Shown piece by piece: positions 32,700 to 44,975 of a DNA stretch of 64,000 nucleotides (the first letter of the stretch is position 1; every line of letters begins with the position of its first letter). Source of the stretch: Apiotrichum sp. Y4204 (taxonomy: Eukaryota > Basidiomycota > Tremellomycetes > Trichosporonales > Trichosporonaceae); NCBI GenBank assembly GCA_025531455.1, contig JAMYHL010000042.1, positions 62,001-126,000 on the forward strand, read 5' to 3'. A program made the position numbers and the translations under genes. The notes beneath the pieces are model-generated. The model searched no databases and had not been told where the DNA came from. It saw nothing but the letters and a program-made list of their open reading frames with translations.

Positions 32700-34578
32700 A
32701 TGTCTGGCGTCCTCTCGGAGCCACCAGTGCTCCCACACTCACACCACTCACACCAGAACCTCCGCTTAAGCCCCCTCGCTGCTCACTCGAGCAGCCCGAA
32801 CACGAGCCAGAGCCAGGCGACGAGCACGTCCACCAAGCGCGTCCGTCTTGAGGTGAATGGCGCGCACGCGTTCCCTGGAAGCTCGGAGGCGTCGCTGCTT
32901 TCAGACATTTCGTCGGAAGCCGGGCAGGGATCGCAGTCACTCTCGCTGGAGCAGGAACGCGATTCGCAGTCCAAGTCCAAGTCGCGGCCAAAGGCGGCGC
33001 CGCGTCCGCTGTCCCGTCAGCTCTCCCACACCCACTCGCTCGGACACGCCAGCTTTCAATCTCAGGCCAACGCCAACGCCAACCCCGTCTCACACCCCCA
33101 CATTCGCCCACTCTCGCGCGCATCACATGCATCCGCGACCGACGATTCTGATACCGACCGGCCCATGGCCCGCACCGGACGCAAGCCCCTTCCTGAAGCT
33201 GAACGCGAGCGCCGTAAACGCGAGAGGAACCGCCAGGCTGCAGCGGCTGCGCGTCGCTCGACCGCAAACAAGATACAGGAGGCGGAGGAACGCAACGCTG
33301 TGCTCGAACGCGAGGTGGAGGCACTAAGATCACACCTGAGCTCTCTGCAGCGATAGTGAGTCAACCACCTTCCCCGATGCGGACTGCACTAACTCCAGTG
33401 TGTACGATCTCGAAGCCTTGCTCCGATCCCAGGATGTCGGCCTCCCTCCGCGCTCGCCCAAGTGCAGCGCCACCCGCCCACTTGGACCGTGTGATAGCCT
33501 CGCCACGGAGACGACCGAAGTCACAAGCCAGAGCCGCAGCCCGTCACCGGAACCGGCCCCCGCGCCCAGGTCATCTCGCGCGATAGCTCCGTCACCTACG
33601 TCCCTCCAGCTTCGATCCCTCGCCGCTCGTACACCTACGCCCGCGGCTGCTGGGTCGACACCACTTGAGTCCCTCCCTCTTGAGACACCCGTCCCTCCAC
33701 TCCCCAACCCCATGCTCATCCCACCCGTTCCCTCCATGTACGGCTCATACCCGTTTACTGGGCCGGTGACGCCTGTGTCCCATGTTCGCGACACGGAAGC
33801 CTACCCATCAGCCTCGGGCTTCTCTCTTCCACTGGCCACGCCCCCCGTTGCCCTCCCAACGCCCCCTGCGCCCCCGACCGCATCTGCTCTGGAGGCCCTC
33901 CAGCTCGAGCTTAGGCTTCAGGAGACGCTGCAATACATGCAGCAGTATGGTATCTCCTGGAGTGTTCCCGACCCGGAACCCCCTGCTTTCTCCGGCGGAG
34001 ACCAGTATGACACCATGTCGCTTTCCGCGCTATTCAACCTCGACGCGTTGGAGGACGACCCGAACGACGAGAATTTCGAGCCGACGTCGCCAAAGCCAGA
34101 CTCGAGCGACGACGAGAGCGAGAATGAAGGCGAAGTCGGCGGTGGAAGCGACACGGAAACCGAGGGCGAGGCGTCTATCACCCCTCCGCGCAAGCGGATC
34201 CGTACCGAAGCTCCTCAGCCTGTCGAGGAGGAAGAAGAGGACCTTTTCCTCCCCATCGAGGACGTTCCCGTCCCGCCACCGGCGCCACCCGCCCGTCCAG
34301 ACATGTACGCCGAGGTCATGGCGAGCCTTGGCCTGCGCTCGCGCGAGGAGCTCTCCGAGGTCGTCACCAAGCTGTTCACGACCGTCAACTCGCGCGACCA
34401 GGTCACGGCGCAGCAGCTCGAGGCGCTCAAGCAGATTATGCGCATCTTCCAATCGAGAGCCGGCGGAGATGGAGGAAGCGCCAGCGCCAGCGCGAGTAAT
34501 GAGCAGAGTTCCCAGCCCGGCCCGGGCCCCAGCACCCAGAGCACCCGTAACGACCGCAAGCGCCCCCGCGCGCACTAA
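32700..34578 (+). CDS. bZIP transcription factor
   Basis: Exons 32700-33355 and 33399-34578 give 611 aa. The basic region ERERRKRERNRQAAAAARR, followed by a zipper (IQEAEERNAVLEREVEALRSHL), sits at about residues 165-215, and the intron falls at the end of the zipper (LQR Y|VYDLEALL). Such proteins bind DNA as dimers. The basic motif NRQAAAAAR fits the NxxAAxxxR consensus of the family. The long tail is proline/serine-rich with an acidic stretch (DDDESENEGEVGGGSDTE-like, about residue 450) and an LKQIMRIF helix near the end. The N-terminus is low-complexity. The target pathway is not evident; a stress-response role is only a guess. Confidence 0.85.
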
Positions 34579-34752
34579 TCCTCTGTAGCCTATACGCATG
34601 TTGACTGTGATTGTATGTAGTGTATCGAATGCATGTGCTGTGGCACCGTGCTCTCCACCTTTGACTTCATGCTATTGTCTGTCTGTATCTCACACTGAGT
34701 ATCGAGTATCGAGTATCCGCGACGTTCCACTCTTGGATGCTCGCGCACCCAC

Positions 34753-36517
34753 TCACGCCGCCGCACGCGCACGCGAGAGGTCGGCGCCGAGCGCGTATCC
34801 CTGCACCTTGTCCCAGTCGATCTTCTGGCGCGTGACGGGCAGCGCGCGGCGGAGGCTGGTGTCAGCGCGAAGCAAAGTTACTCATTAAACCCACCTGCGG
34901 AAAGCGTTGCCGCCCATGTACGCGTAGACGTCCTCCATTTCGAGCTGGTAGTTTGTCTCGCAGCGCGCAATCCCCTCGACAATAGCGGACGCGACGCTCT
35001 GGTCCCCCGCCGGCTGCGGGATCGGGAAGCTCGCCGTGTGTGCCGTACGCAGCTGGACCTGGGGGTTAGCTATCTTGATTATTGATTCTCGACTCACGTT
35101 ACCCTGCTCGTAGTAGTGCACGTCGACGTGGATCGAGCCGTCGACAGTACCCTGTGCGCGGTCGACGACCCAGCGCGTGCGCCAGCGCCCCGTCCAGTAG
35201 TTGTGCGGCTTGAAGCGGTGGCCGAGGATCTCGAGCGTAAACAGCGGGTTTTCGAGCGGCGGCGTCTCGGGCTCCGCGGCGGCAGCGGGAGTAGCAGGCA
35301 TCTCCGTCTGCCCAGCCTCAACCTCTTTCTCCGCCTCGACCTCCTTCTCCGCCTCGACGTCGTCCTTGGCCTCCTCGCGCTCCGCCACGGCCTCCTTCTC
35401 CTCCCGCTCCGTCTTCTCCTCCGCCGCGTCCTTGCCCGCCTCGGCCGCCATCTCCGCATCCAGCGCCTCGACCCCGCCAGGCGCATCCACCTCGTCCTCG
35501 GCCGTGATCGTCGCCGGCTCAGCGCCGGGATCCCGCGTCGGGGGCTTTTCGAGGAACCCCGACGGCGGGTCAACGCCAAGGGCTGCACCGGCCGCGCCCG
35601 CGCCGCCCGCCGCTTCCCCGGCCATCTCCTTGTCCAGCGCCTCTATTCCGCCAGGCGCATCCACCTCGTCTTGCGCCGTCACCGTGAAGGGCTCAGCACC
35701 GGGAGCCCGGGTGGGGGGCTGCTCGACGAGACCCGACGGCGGGTCGACGCAGAGGTCAGCATCGCCCTCGCCCGCGCCCGCAACTGCCGCCTCGTCCTCC
35801 ATCTCCTTGTCCAGCGCCTCCACTCCGCCAGGCGCATCCACCTCATCTTCGGCCGTGACCTTTTCTTCCCCACGCGCAGGCGTGGGGGGCTGCTCGACGG
35901 CGCCGGGGGTGTCCACCGAAAGCCCCGCAACGCCCGCCGTCGCCTCCGCGACTCCATCCTCCTGCTTCTGCGCGAGCGGCACCTGGTTTGTCGACACGCC
36001 CGCGCATCCCTCTGAATAGTGGTTGCGCGCGTAGGCGTCGAGGCTGGCGGCGAGGGCGGCGCGGAAGGCCTCGTCCTCCTCCGGCAGCGCGTATGGCGCG
36101 TAGTCGGACGCGACGAGGCGCACGTGGTCAAACGCATAGGTGCGCCCGGAAGACGGGTCCGCATACCGCTCTCCCTGGCGGTGTGCCTCGGAGAGGAGAG
36201 ACTGGAGTTAGTGCTTCGTTCATCGGGGAGCGGCGGCGCGCGGCCGCCACCGACTCCGCTCTCACTCACCACACTTGCGGGCTTTCCGTCCTGTGCCGAG
36301 TGCTCGACCACAACCATGTTCTCTAGGTTGTACGCCTTGAGCGCCTCGGCTACGTGCGGCGTGAGCGCGTCGTGGTCGCCTATGATCGTGGCAATGTCCG
36401 TTATCACATCGCTGCGGTTAGGATAGCCATGCCGGATACGCACTTGACTTCGCCGGGGGGCGCCTGGGAAATAAACTGCACAGCGAGCTTGATGCGGTCT
36501 TCGGTCGTGAGGTCCAT
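34753..36517 (-). CDS. CAP1: F-actin-capping protein alpha subunit with large acidic repeat insertion
   Basis: Exons 36517-36444, 36411-36270, 36201-35098, 35058-34895 and 34855-34753 encode 528 aa, about twice the usual 270-300. The capping-protein alpha fold is clear: N-terminal DRIKLAVQFISQAPPGEV, RTYAFDHVRLVA, FKPHNYWTGRWRTRWVV, IHVDVHYYEQGNVQL, then the actin-binding end LRRALPVTRQKIDW. With the beta subunit it caps barbed ends of actin filaments. Between YSEGCAG and the LEILGHRF strand lies an insertion of about 225 residues. It contains three copies of an acidic unit (DEVDAPGGVEALDKEM plus PPSG..E.PPTR.PGAEP) and a final E/K-rich stretch. The 39-nt intron (35097-35059) is in frame and would add 13 residues if retained. 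Confidence 0.9.
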
Positions 36518-36789
36518 GGTGGTGGAGTGGTGAATGTTGTGGATGGGATGGGGTTGGGGATGGGGATGTGGTGGTGGTGGTGGTGGTTGTGGATAGGGTG
36601 TTGGTCGTCGATGACGTTTCGGAGGGATGAGCCTGATACAGAGCCTCTTGACTGGCGGAACAGTCGTGGCATTCCCCATATCAGGCTCATCTTCCTCTTC
36701 AGTGTCTTTTTTCGTCGTCTTCTAGGTGGCAAACCAATTTTTCCGTTCTGTTCCGTATCTCATCTCTCGCATATCATCAAACAGCAATC
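36518..36789. promoter_or_regulatory. Divergent promoter, capping protein / zinc-finger gene
   Basis: A 272-bp spacer between two start codons. It holds an (GGGGAT/GTGGTG)-rich stretch at about 36540-36600. Confidence 0.4.
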
Positions 36790-37283
36790 ATGGGTGGTGG
36801 AAACGTGAGTCTCTGCCCGAGAACCTCACTGCAGAATACCTGCATAGCGGGCTATTCTCCACTGGACCGCGCACCGCTTCCTCAGCCGCTGACTCCCAGG
36901 GTGCCAAGTCCGCTCAGGCGCGCGCGCGCAACGAGGCAAAGGCCAACAAGGGCCCCTCGTCGCAGCTCAAGTCGAACGCCGTGAGTGTGATGGAGTGTCG
37001 GTGCGGAGGACGCGAGGTGTGCTGGAGCTATAACCCTTATCATAAGCTACAGCTCCCCCATCTCCGTCTCCGTGCTCTCCTATCCTTTCCCTCGCTAACA
37101 CCCAGGCCGCGCAGTCGATCCAGTGCGACATCTGCAAGTCGACCTTCCAGGGCACCTCGAAGCAGCCTCTGTGAGTGCTTTTTGCCACAATTATTTCCTG
37201 ACATCAGGCTCCAGCAGCACGTCGACGGCAAGCACAGCAAAATGACCTTTGCGCAGTGCTTCCCGAAGTTTGTCGCCGCGTAG
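36790..37283 (+). CDS. Small At2g23090-type zinc-finger protein
   Basis: Exons 36790-36804, 36900-36980, 37106-37170 and 37208-37283 give 78 aa. It begins MGGGNGAKSAQARARNEAK, the sign of the At2g23090/zf-met2-type family, and has a C2H2-like finger: CDICKSTF, then HVDGKHSKM with the spacing expected, ending CFPKF. The role is poorly known; the proteins are small, basic and probably nuclear or nucleolar. Three short introns are in phase. It diverges from the capping protein gene. Confidence 0.85.
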
Positions 37284-38319
37284 AGCCTGTGTAGTGGGTT
37301 ATGGATTGTTGTCATCACCAGGAACGGACCGAGGACCGCGGACGGGGACAGAGATGGGGATGGCAGAGGGGCATGGGCCGGAACGCATCGGCGACGGAGA
37401 TCGGAGACGGAGCACGTGCATGTTTGGCTGGGGAAATCTCGAAGTCATCAAACACAGTCTGCGCTTGGTTTTCTGCAGACAATAGAAACCGCGGCTTGCA
37501 GACGTGTTCCTGAAACTTTTTTTCAGCCTGGCCCCGAAAGCGTGATGCCCAGCCTGCAGCACTGCACTGGGCACTGCTCATCGCGCACTGGCTGTCTGCA
37601 CCGCGTACACAGGAGTGCGATGGACGACACTGGTCGATCGAACGTGCCAAAGTGCCAGCCGATATCTGTATCTACGGCCTGCCTCCGCGGGCAGTGGCTT
37701 GCAAGAGGAGAGGCTGGTGTTGAGTTTACGGTGGCCGGGCAGGCGGATTGTTTGGTTCCTTGAGGGGGTCATGTGGTCGCCCAGTGTGACTTGTGCTCCG
37801 GATAGGCGAAGTACAAGGCGAGTGCATGTTTCTATCGCATATTCACCGGTTGCAGGGGATGACACTATGCATGCATTAGAGACGCAGAATGCCAGGCGAG
37901 GGGGGGATAACACGCGCCCACCGTATGCACCGTAGTACGCGGTATTTCAGCACGAGTGAAACGCGGCCCAGACCTGAATTGCACCAAAGCACCCTGGTGC
38001 CCTGGTGCTTCTAGCGTTGTTTGTTGACGGACGGGGATTTTTGAACATCCAAAGCCACAGTCTGCCTGTCTCGTGCAACTCCTGTCTCTGTCTCTCTCTC
38101 TGTGTCTCTCATTCTTGGTCTTTGTTCATCGTCATCCTCTCCTCTTCTCATCCAACTTGTTCACTTTCATTTACGGCGCGGACGAGCTGCCGCTTCCGCC
38201 GCGCTGCACTCGTTGCTTGTCAACACCCTAATCACCCCCTCCCGCCCTCCACCTACCCTCACCCCTCGCCGCTCCGAGCGTGACCATTCCTCATCAACCC
38301 CCCCGTCCCCCTTCCCCTA
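37284..38319. other. Intergenic, leader of the coiled-coil gene
   Basis: Ends in a CT-rich tract (38070-38130). The rest has no recognised feature. Confidence 0.45.
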
Positions 38320-41300
38320 ATGCCGCTCGACTCGCCCTCCTCGTCGTGGTCTTCAAGTCCAACGAGCACAAAGCGCCCAGGAGACGGCAGCATGTCAGCC
38401 TACCTCGACGCGCCGGTAACGCCCGCCCGGCCAGCGGGATGCCCGCCGTTCATCTCCCCGTCCGCATTCATATCCCCCGCCGACTCGCCCTCTGCGAGCG
38501 TCACCCTCCTCCGCGTGAACGAGACCCTTGCAGGCCTTAGCAGACAGCTTGCGGAGCTCGAGGCCGAGCGCCTCCTCGAGTCCGACCCCGATCTCACCGC
38601 CCGCGGGTGCTGCTGCGGGGCCATCACGGACTGTCCTACGCTAGCGGCGCGCGACCGCGTGGATGCAAAACTCAAGCTTTGCGGAGGTAGGTCAAGGGGG
38701 AGGGATTCGGCTGACAGCAGAAATTGGGACGGCGCTCCTTCAGCGCTACGAGGCTGTCGAGCTCAAGTATCAGCGCGCGGAGAAGCAGGTGCGCTGATGA
38801 TATAAGAACGTGCTCACCCCAGGTGGAGATCAAACGCAAGGCGCTGGCCGATAGCTTGCGGCACGTCGCCAACCTTGAGCGCGCGAATACCGGCCACATT
38901 TCGAAATACAGCGACCTCACGCGCGCGTACGAGGCGCTCGAGAAGGTGCGGACGAGTCATGTCCAGATCCCAGATCTGGTCCCAAGTTCTTGCCACTGAC
39001 ACCGCCACAGCGCTACACCCAAGCAACACATACGCAGACGCTCACACAGCAATCACTCACCCATGTCCGTTCTGAGCTTGCCAAAGTTCGTGCCGCTGCG
39101 ACTGCGCAGGGTGTGTCGAATGCGATTGACAAGGCGCACGACGATCGCCTCGCCGATGCCGAGCGCCGCTTCGAGGACGCACGGACCTTGTATCACGCAG
39201 AATCACGGAAATTGCGCGAGGAGCTCAAATGGCGGCGCATGGCAGAGGACCGCATTTGTAAGTGTGTGCGGCTTTCTCGACTGACGACAGCCGATCTGGA
39301 GGCCCAGCTCGTGACGGCGGGTCGTGAGCTCGAGGAGGTCAAGGCCGCCAGGGCCAAGGACTCGCATGATTTGCTGGTCAACGCCAAGGAACGCCTGGAA
39401 ACGCTGCATGCCGAGCTGTCCGAGACATTCAGCTCTGATCATCCTTCAGATACCCCGGAGTATCAGCGCACACTCGAGGATCTCGTCGCGTCAAATGCCC
39501 TGCTGAAACACGACACGTCCGAGCTCGCGCGTACACTGTCACACACGCTGGAGGAGAATCGCGTCCTCAAGGACGAGATAGACGAGTTGCGCATCGCGCC
39601 GAGAACACGCTCGCGTCCGCTGTCCACTGAGCTGCGCCCGCTCTTCATGCGTCCGAGGGAACACTGGCGCACAGTCTCGACCGGGTCGAACCCGATTCCC
39701 GCGGCCTCAGACGCCTCGCGCCCCCATGGCCATGCCCGCGTCGTCAGCGCCGCAGCCGCCGCACGCGGATGGCACCGTCACAGCTCATCCTCTTTTGCCT
39801 CGAACGAGAGTGTAACCTCTCCCCGCGGCGAACACGCCACTATCGTCGTCGACAGCCGTCCGATGAGTCCCGACATGCGCCCATCGCTCTCTGGCCGGCG
39901 CTCGTCCTCTGGTGGCATAGGGTACGTGCACAATGGCGTGCCGAAGAAACGCCGCCCCCGGGCGTCTGTCGACAGCCGCCGCTCGTTTGGTATCCAGGCC
40001 GTCGAGGAGGACCGCGAGCGTGAAGGACAGGTCGGGGTCGACACGAACGAGACTCACGAGACGCGGTCTGTGGGTTCCGGCTCTGGCGCTTCCGGCTTTA
40101 CCGCCTCTGGTGACGACTCGTTCCCTTCGGACTCTACGCCCGCGAGCCGGAAACGCGCCTCTGTCTTGCTCCCAAGCATCTCCAAGTTGCAGTTCGACAC
40201 GGATGCCGACGCCGCGCACGACCTGCCGCCATACCCTCACACCGAGCTCCACACCGGGCGCCGGACACTGCTGCTTCTCAGTCGATCAATGGGTGTGCAG
40301 ACTGATCCGATCCCTGTGATCCCAGAGGAGTCCCCGAGAGTCGAAAGGAAAGCCCGAAGGTCCGAAGTGGACTCACCGTCCAAGTCGCCACTTGCTGGGG
40401 TGAAATCGCCGGTTGACCACTCGGAGACGTCGTCACTGCACAGCCATGACCGCCGGACGAGTCTGTCAGGCACCGCGCCTTCTGTGTCCGAGCTGGTGGA
40501 CTTTTTGACAAAGGTCCTAACACGCGTTCGCGGCGTAGAGATAGGGACGCTCAACCGTAGGTTGAAGAAGCAGAACCTCCCGAGCGACGTGGGGCACGTC
40601 TCACGCTCGACTATCGGTACTCTCCAGACGGAGATATCCGGCATGCGCCACCGTTTCCGGACGCTGCTGGACCAGAGCGCGATTTCGAGGAAGGAGTTTG
40701 GCCTGTTGCTCGCCCTTCTCCGCGAGGTCTTTTCAGACCTGCTCGATTTGCAGTTGACCGTCAACAACGTCACCCTCGATCCCAAGCTCGCCAAGAAGCT
40801 TCGCCGTGAGGCGTTCGAGGAGGAAAAGAAGGAGGAGCCAGTGTCGACCTTTTGGGGCATCGCGGCGCCGATTACCAACTACTTCTCGGCTCCAAAGGCG
40901 CCGGAACCGCCCCAACCGCCCGCCTCGCCATCGAAGAGGCAGCAGCTCGCTCGGTCGACGCGTACTGCGCCGAAACTCCCCGCGTCGACAGTCGCATCCA
41001 CCGCGAGTGTTACAGTCGGCTTTGGCCCGTCCGTTGTGCATCGCGACCTACCCTCAGGCGACGTGTTTACCGATGATCGCCTGCGCTCTGTCTCAGCCCC
41101 CATGGTCCGCCCGCGGGACAGCAGTCGCAACCTTAAGGGCATCTTTGCAGGATCCCAGCCTGGTGCTGCTGTTCCTGGATCCCTTGGGCGTCCTCCGATT
41201 GCCAGTTCACGGCACTTTGGTTCCCTTCGCTCGGCCTCTGAACGCCCTCCGCGCTTGAGCACTATTGTCGATGCCGTCCTCGACCCAGCCAAGGAGTCGG

Positions 41301-41860
41301 TTGTGGAAGAGCCGCTTCTCCAGCGCCGTCTCCGCCCGCGCGGGCTCAGTGACTCGAGTGTCCACTCCACTGTCATTCTGGATAGGGTGAAAGACGCGGC
41401 TACTTCCCAAGCGCCCTCCCTCTGCGCCCCACCTACCACTGCCGTTCCCGTTCCCGCTCGTGCCACTGCCACGGTCACTGCGCGCGTCGCTGCCACGCAC
41501 TCGGTCGCGTCCGGAATGCTGGGCACAATCTCCCGCCGCATCGGCCTGCTGGAGAAGAAGGAAGTGGACAGCGCGGACGACACGCCGCGGGCCACACCAG
41601 ACACGGCCACGCCAGGAGAAACGCCTGGTGCTACCCCCGGCAGTGGCACGCCCCCACTCTCCGTCCCCACCGCGATCCCCACCATCGCAACCACTACCAC
41701 CCTCGCAGTGTGTACCGCCGCGTCTGGTGGTACCGGCACGTCCCCCATCTCGCGGTCCCACCCCCGCCCCGCGAGCAGCGAGGACGAACGCGCCCTCGAC
41801 AGCGCCATGGCTGCCATGGAAGCTGAGTTTACCCCGGGCAGCCTCAGCCGCTGGAAGTAA
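38320..41860 (+). CDS. Large coiled-coil protein, unrecognised
   Basis: Several exons (first ends 38686; short introns near 38687-38721, 38789-38822, and 38948-39011) lead into one long frame to 41860. The N-terminal third is heptad-rich (LRRVNETLAGL, LERANTGHISKYSDLTRAYEALEK, LRHELTRHVRSEL-like), up to about residue 480. A 33-nt intron at 39258-39290 sits within it. A serine/threonine-rich middle follows, then a helical domain (LVDFLTKVLTRVRGVEIGTL, LRREAFEEEKKEE, FWGIAAPITNYFS) and a disordered proline-rich tail. I do not recognise the family. The architecture would suit a cytoskeletal or membrane-tethering scaffold, which is inference only. Confidence 0.75.
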
Positions 41861-42396
41861 TGATCACGCACAGGAAGTAAAGATGACTCTTGACGCCCTC
41901 TCATGCCGCATACCCCGGTCCCATTCTCATTACCATTTCATTCTTCATTCTCAATCCATTCACTGTTTCTATTTCCTGTCACCCCATGAGCTGTGTCTCC
42001 TCGCCCCGATAACCCCTGTTTCGCCTACATACCACCACGACTCGATTCCGACACGCGATATCCCTGCATCCGTACTGCTATGCTATTGTATTGGGCTGTG
42101 TGCTATGATGGTGGTGCGGTGTTGAGATGGAGTGGCATTATGAGAGTGTGTGCTGTGTTGGGTGCAAATGTGACGAAGATCGGAGGAGAATGTGATGGGC
42201 AGGAGCGCAACGGCGCGAGATCGAGTGGGCCATAGACGGGGCGCGGATCGAGTGGGCCACATACAGAGGCGGCGGTAGGCCTCGGGGTGAAGCAGCAGGC
42301 CATCGAAGGCGATCTTTGCCGTAGATTATGAGTGCGCAACGGCGCCATAGCTTGAAGATTACGAAACGAAGATGTTCGGCAAGCAAGACGATGCAA
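41861..42396. other. Intergenic between convergent genes
   Basis: 3' flanks of the coiled-coil gene and the small lysine-rich gene. The near repeat 'gggccata..gacggggcgcggatcgagtgggccaca' lies at about 42220-42260. No gene seen. Confidence 0.4.
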
Positions 42397-42993
42397 TCAC
42401 GCCTTGCCGGCCTTGCGGGCCTTTGCTCTCCGACGTTTCTCGCGCTTGGCCTGCGCCTTGCTCGCCGCGGCCGTTACGGCGTCGACGGTCGCCAGAGCAC
42501 CGGGCCCATCTGCCGGCTCCTCGTCGTCCTTGGTCGCGTCCTTCTCCGGGCTTGGCGCGTACCCCGGTATCGGCTTCTTGAGGACAAGAAGGGGATGCAC
42601 CGCCGCTGTCGTCTTCTTCCCGCCGCCAAAGACATCCACCGCCCGCGTCTTCTTCTTCCCCACCGCCCTAGTCCGCGACTCGTCCTCGGAATCCGACTCG
42701 GCCCTCCTCTTCTTTACTGCCTCCTCCACCTCCTCTTCTCTCTTCCCCTTCCCCATCTTCCGCAGCGCCGCAATCCCCGCCCCGGCCGTCTCCCGCCGCT
42801 TCCGCGCCCCCGCATCGAGAAGCTCCGGGTGCCCGATGCCGAGCCGGTCGCGCTGGGCGCCGCGCAGCGCCGCGTCCCATTCCGCCGCTTTTTCTGCCTC
42901 GGGGCGCGCGATGCCAAAATCCGCGGGGAGCCATGCGTCCACGTCTGCGTGGAAGAGCGTCGCGCTCAGAGTGAGTGTCTCGGCTGCTATCAT
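42397..42993 (-). CDS. Small lysine-rich protein, DUF3245-like
   Basis: Single exon, 198 aa. The N-terminus (LSATLFHADVDAWLPADFG) followed by a RLGIGHPELL segment resembles the DUF3245 fungal family, and the C-terminus is a strongly basic AKREKRRRAKARKAGKA tail, a likely nuclear or nucleolar signal. The middle is disordered with an acidic SDSEDES patch (possible CK2 site). Function is unknown. The start is placed at the Met before IAAETL; an upstream in-frame Met at 43074 is less likely since it would reach into the shared promoter with TOM40. Confidence 0.65.
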   Translation of the reverse strand: MIAAETLTLSATLFHADVDAWLPADFGIARPEAEKAAEWDAALRGAQRDRLGIGHPELLDAGARKRRETAGAGIAALRKMGKGKREEEVEEAVKKRRAESDSEDESRTRAVGKKKTRAVDVFGGGKKTTAAVHPLLVLKKPIPGYAPSPEKDATKDDEEPADGPGALATVDAVTAAASKAQAKREKRRRAKARKAGKA

Positions 42994-43311
42994 GGTTGGA
43001 GTTGGATGGAAGTGTGATTTGAGTACTTTGTCGTTATATTTCTTGAGAAATGATTTCATTTTGCGGTGCCACAAGTTCGGAAATTGCCGCCACCCACACA
43101 GTGAGGGGAGGGAGGAGAGATTCCAGGGTCATTGACTGGTCATTGACTGGATTGACTGCTCTGGGGTGGAAGGGAGCGGGAGCAAAAATCCGAGCGCCCG
43201 CCGCGCGGTGTGCCGCTTTTCACTTTGGCTGTTGGGCTCTCGGTCTTCGTCGCCGAATTGCAACCCCTTCGGAGTCATCAACCACACCTCTCTCACCCAC
43301 ACACTCACACC
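42994..43311. promoter_or_regulatory. Divergent promoter, lysine-rich gene / TOM40
   Basis: A 318-bp spacer between divergent genes. It has a short direct repeat (CATTGACTGGTCATTGACTGG, about 43131-43151). No factor site assigned. Confidence 0.4.
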
Positions 43312-44975
43312 ATGGCCGCCCCCTCCGTCGCCCCCGGCACTGCCGGCACTGTGCCCGTGTCCCTCCCCGAGTCGTTCCACGTCAACAACCAGGACGGCAA
43401 GCCCATGCTCGAGCGGTTTACGCGGCTCCTGCAGCCCGTCTCGGGCCCGCTCGCCTCGACGTTTGAGAGCTTCCACAACTGGAAGGAGAACCTGGGTCTC
43501 GTCCAGCCTGGAACTGTGGAGAACCTCACCCGCGATGTCACTCGTGAGTTGGAGCGGGGGCGATAGCTGGGGGTTGATGAGTGATGAGTAACTTGTGGAG
43601 AGGGCAAAAGTTGGGCGCTGGGCGTCGGTGACAGACCCGAGTGAAAAAGAACTCGGGGCTGTTATCAGGTCGCCCGCGTCGTTGCCATCGTCTGCGATGC
43701 TCGCGTACCATTCTTCCCCTCTTACTCCCCCCTCTGCAGCCTCGTTTTTAGCTGACGGCAGAAACCCACCTGAACAACTACTTCTACGAGGGCGCGCGCG
43801 CCGACCTCTCAAAGGTCGTCTCCCCCATGCCCGCCTTCCAGCTCACCCACTCGTTCACCCTCAACGGCCAGAAGTCGAGCTACTCGCTCGGCGCGCTCTA
43901 CGCTACCCAGGAGACGCTCCTCCACGGCACGTGGGACCCCGCGACTGGCGGCGTCAACATGCGCGCCAACCAGACTTGGTCGCCGGCGGACATTACCAAG
44001 ATCCAGGGACAGGTGAGTCGCCCTTATGGACCGGGGATGCAAGTCGAGATGGCGGTGCTTTGTGCTTTTCTCCGGGTGGGCGGACAGATGGCGAGGTGCT
44101 TGAGGAAGTTTCACCTCGTTCACCATCTGCGCTGATCTCGGACCTGGCATTCATCTGAAATGAGATGGCGGAATCTTGAAGCTTCATCTCGCCCACACTC
44201 GACGTCCTCCCTTGTCTTATCCCCTTATCCCCTCAGCACCATCTCTATCTCTTCCTCCCGCTGACAGCAGCTCTCCCAGGCTCAGGGCCAGACCATGTTC
44301 CAGATCGAGCACGACCACATTGGGCCGCACTACTCGCTCAACCTCAAGTCGATCAACCCGTCGCCCCTCGACCTCACCGGTCTCCACTTTGTTTCGCTCC
44401 TCCACTCTGTCACTCCCCGCCTCTCGCTCGGCTTCGAGTCGATCATCCAGCGCACCTCGGCCAATGAGCCCATCATGCCCGCTACCTCCTGGCTGCTCAA
44501 GTACACCTCGATGCCGTTTGCCAAGTCGCAGCCCCTCGGCCACCCGCCTGCGCCTACCCCCGGTGCCGCCCTCGTCCCCTTCACCCCCTCGTGGACCGCC
44601 ACCGCCCAGCTCCAGGCCTCGGGCAACGTGCAGGCGACCTACTTCCACAAGCTGAGCGACAAGGTCGACGTCGCGCTCGACCTCCAGACGATGATTCAGC
44701 CCGCGTCGTTCATGGGTCCCGCCAAGCGTGATGCCCTTGCTACCCTCGGCGCAAAGTACGAGTTCCGCATGGCCACCTTCCGCGGCCAGATCGACTCGGC
44801 CGGCAAGATTGCCATGCTCATGGAGCAGCGCTTCACCCCGGCCTTTGGCTTCACCGTCGGCGGCGAGATTGACCACGCCAAGAACACGTCCCGCTTCGGT
44901 GTCGGTATCATGATCGAGTCGTCGACCATGACCCCCGAGGAGATGCAGGCGGCCGGCATGCTCCCCCCGCAGTAA
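43312..44975 (+). CDS. TOM40: Mitochondrial import channel Tom40
   Basis: Exons 43312-43543, 43762-44012 and 44280-44975 give 392 aa. Tom40 is the beta-barrel pore of the outer-membrane translocase. Landmarks: LERFTRLLQPVSGPLASTFE (N-terminal helix region), EGARADLSKVVS, FQLTHSF, then alternating beta strands ending with FGFTVGGEIDHAKNTSRFGVGI, the conserved last strands. The C-terminal MLPPQ is short. Length matches fungal Tom40. It diverges from the lysine-rich gene. The second intron is 267 nt, unusually long for this window. Confidence 0.94.
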
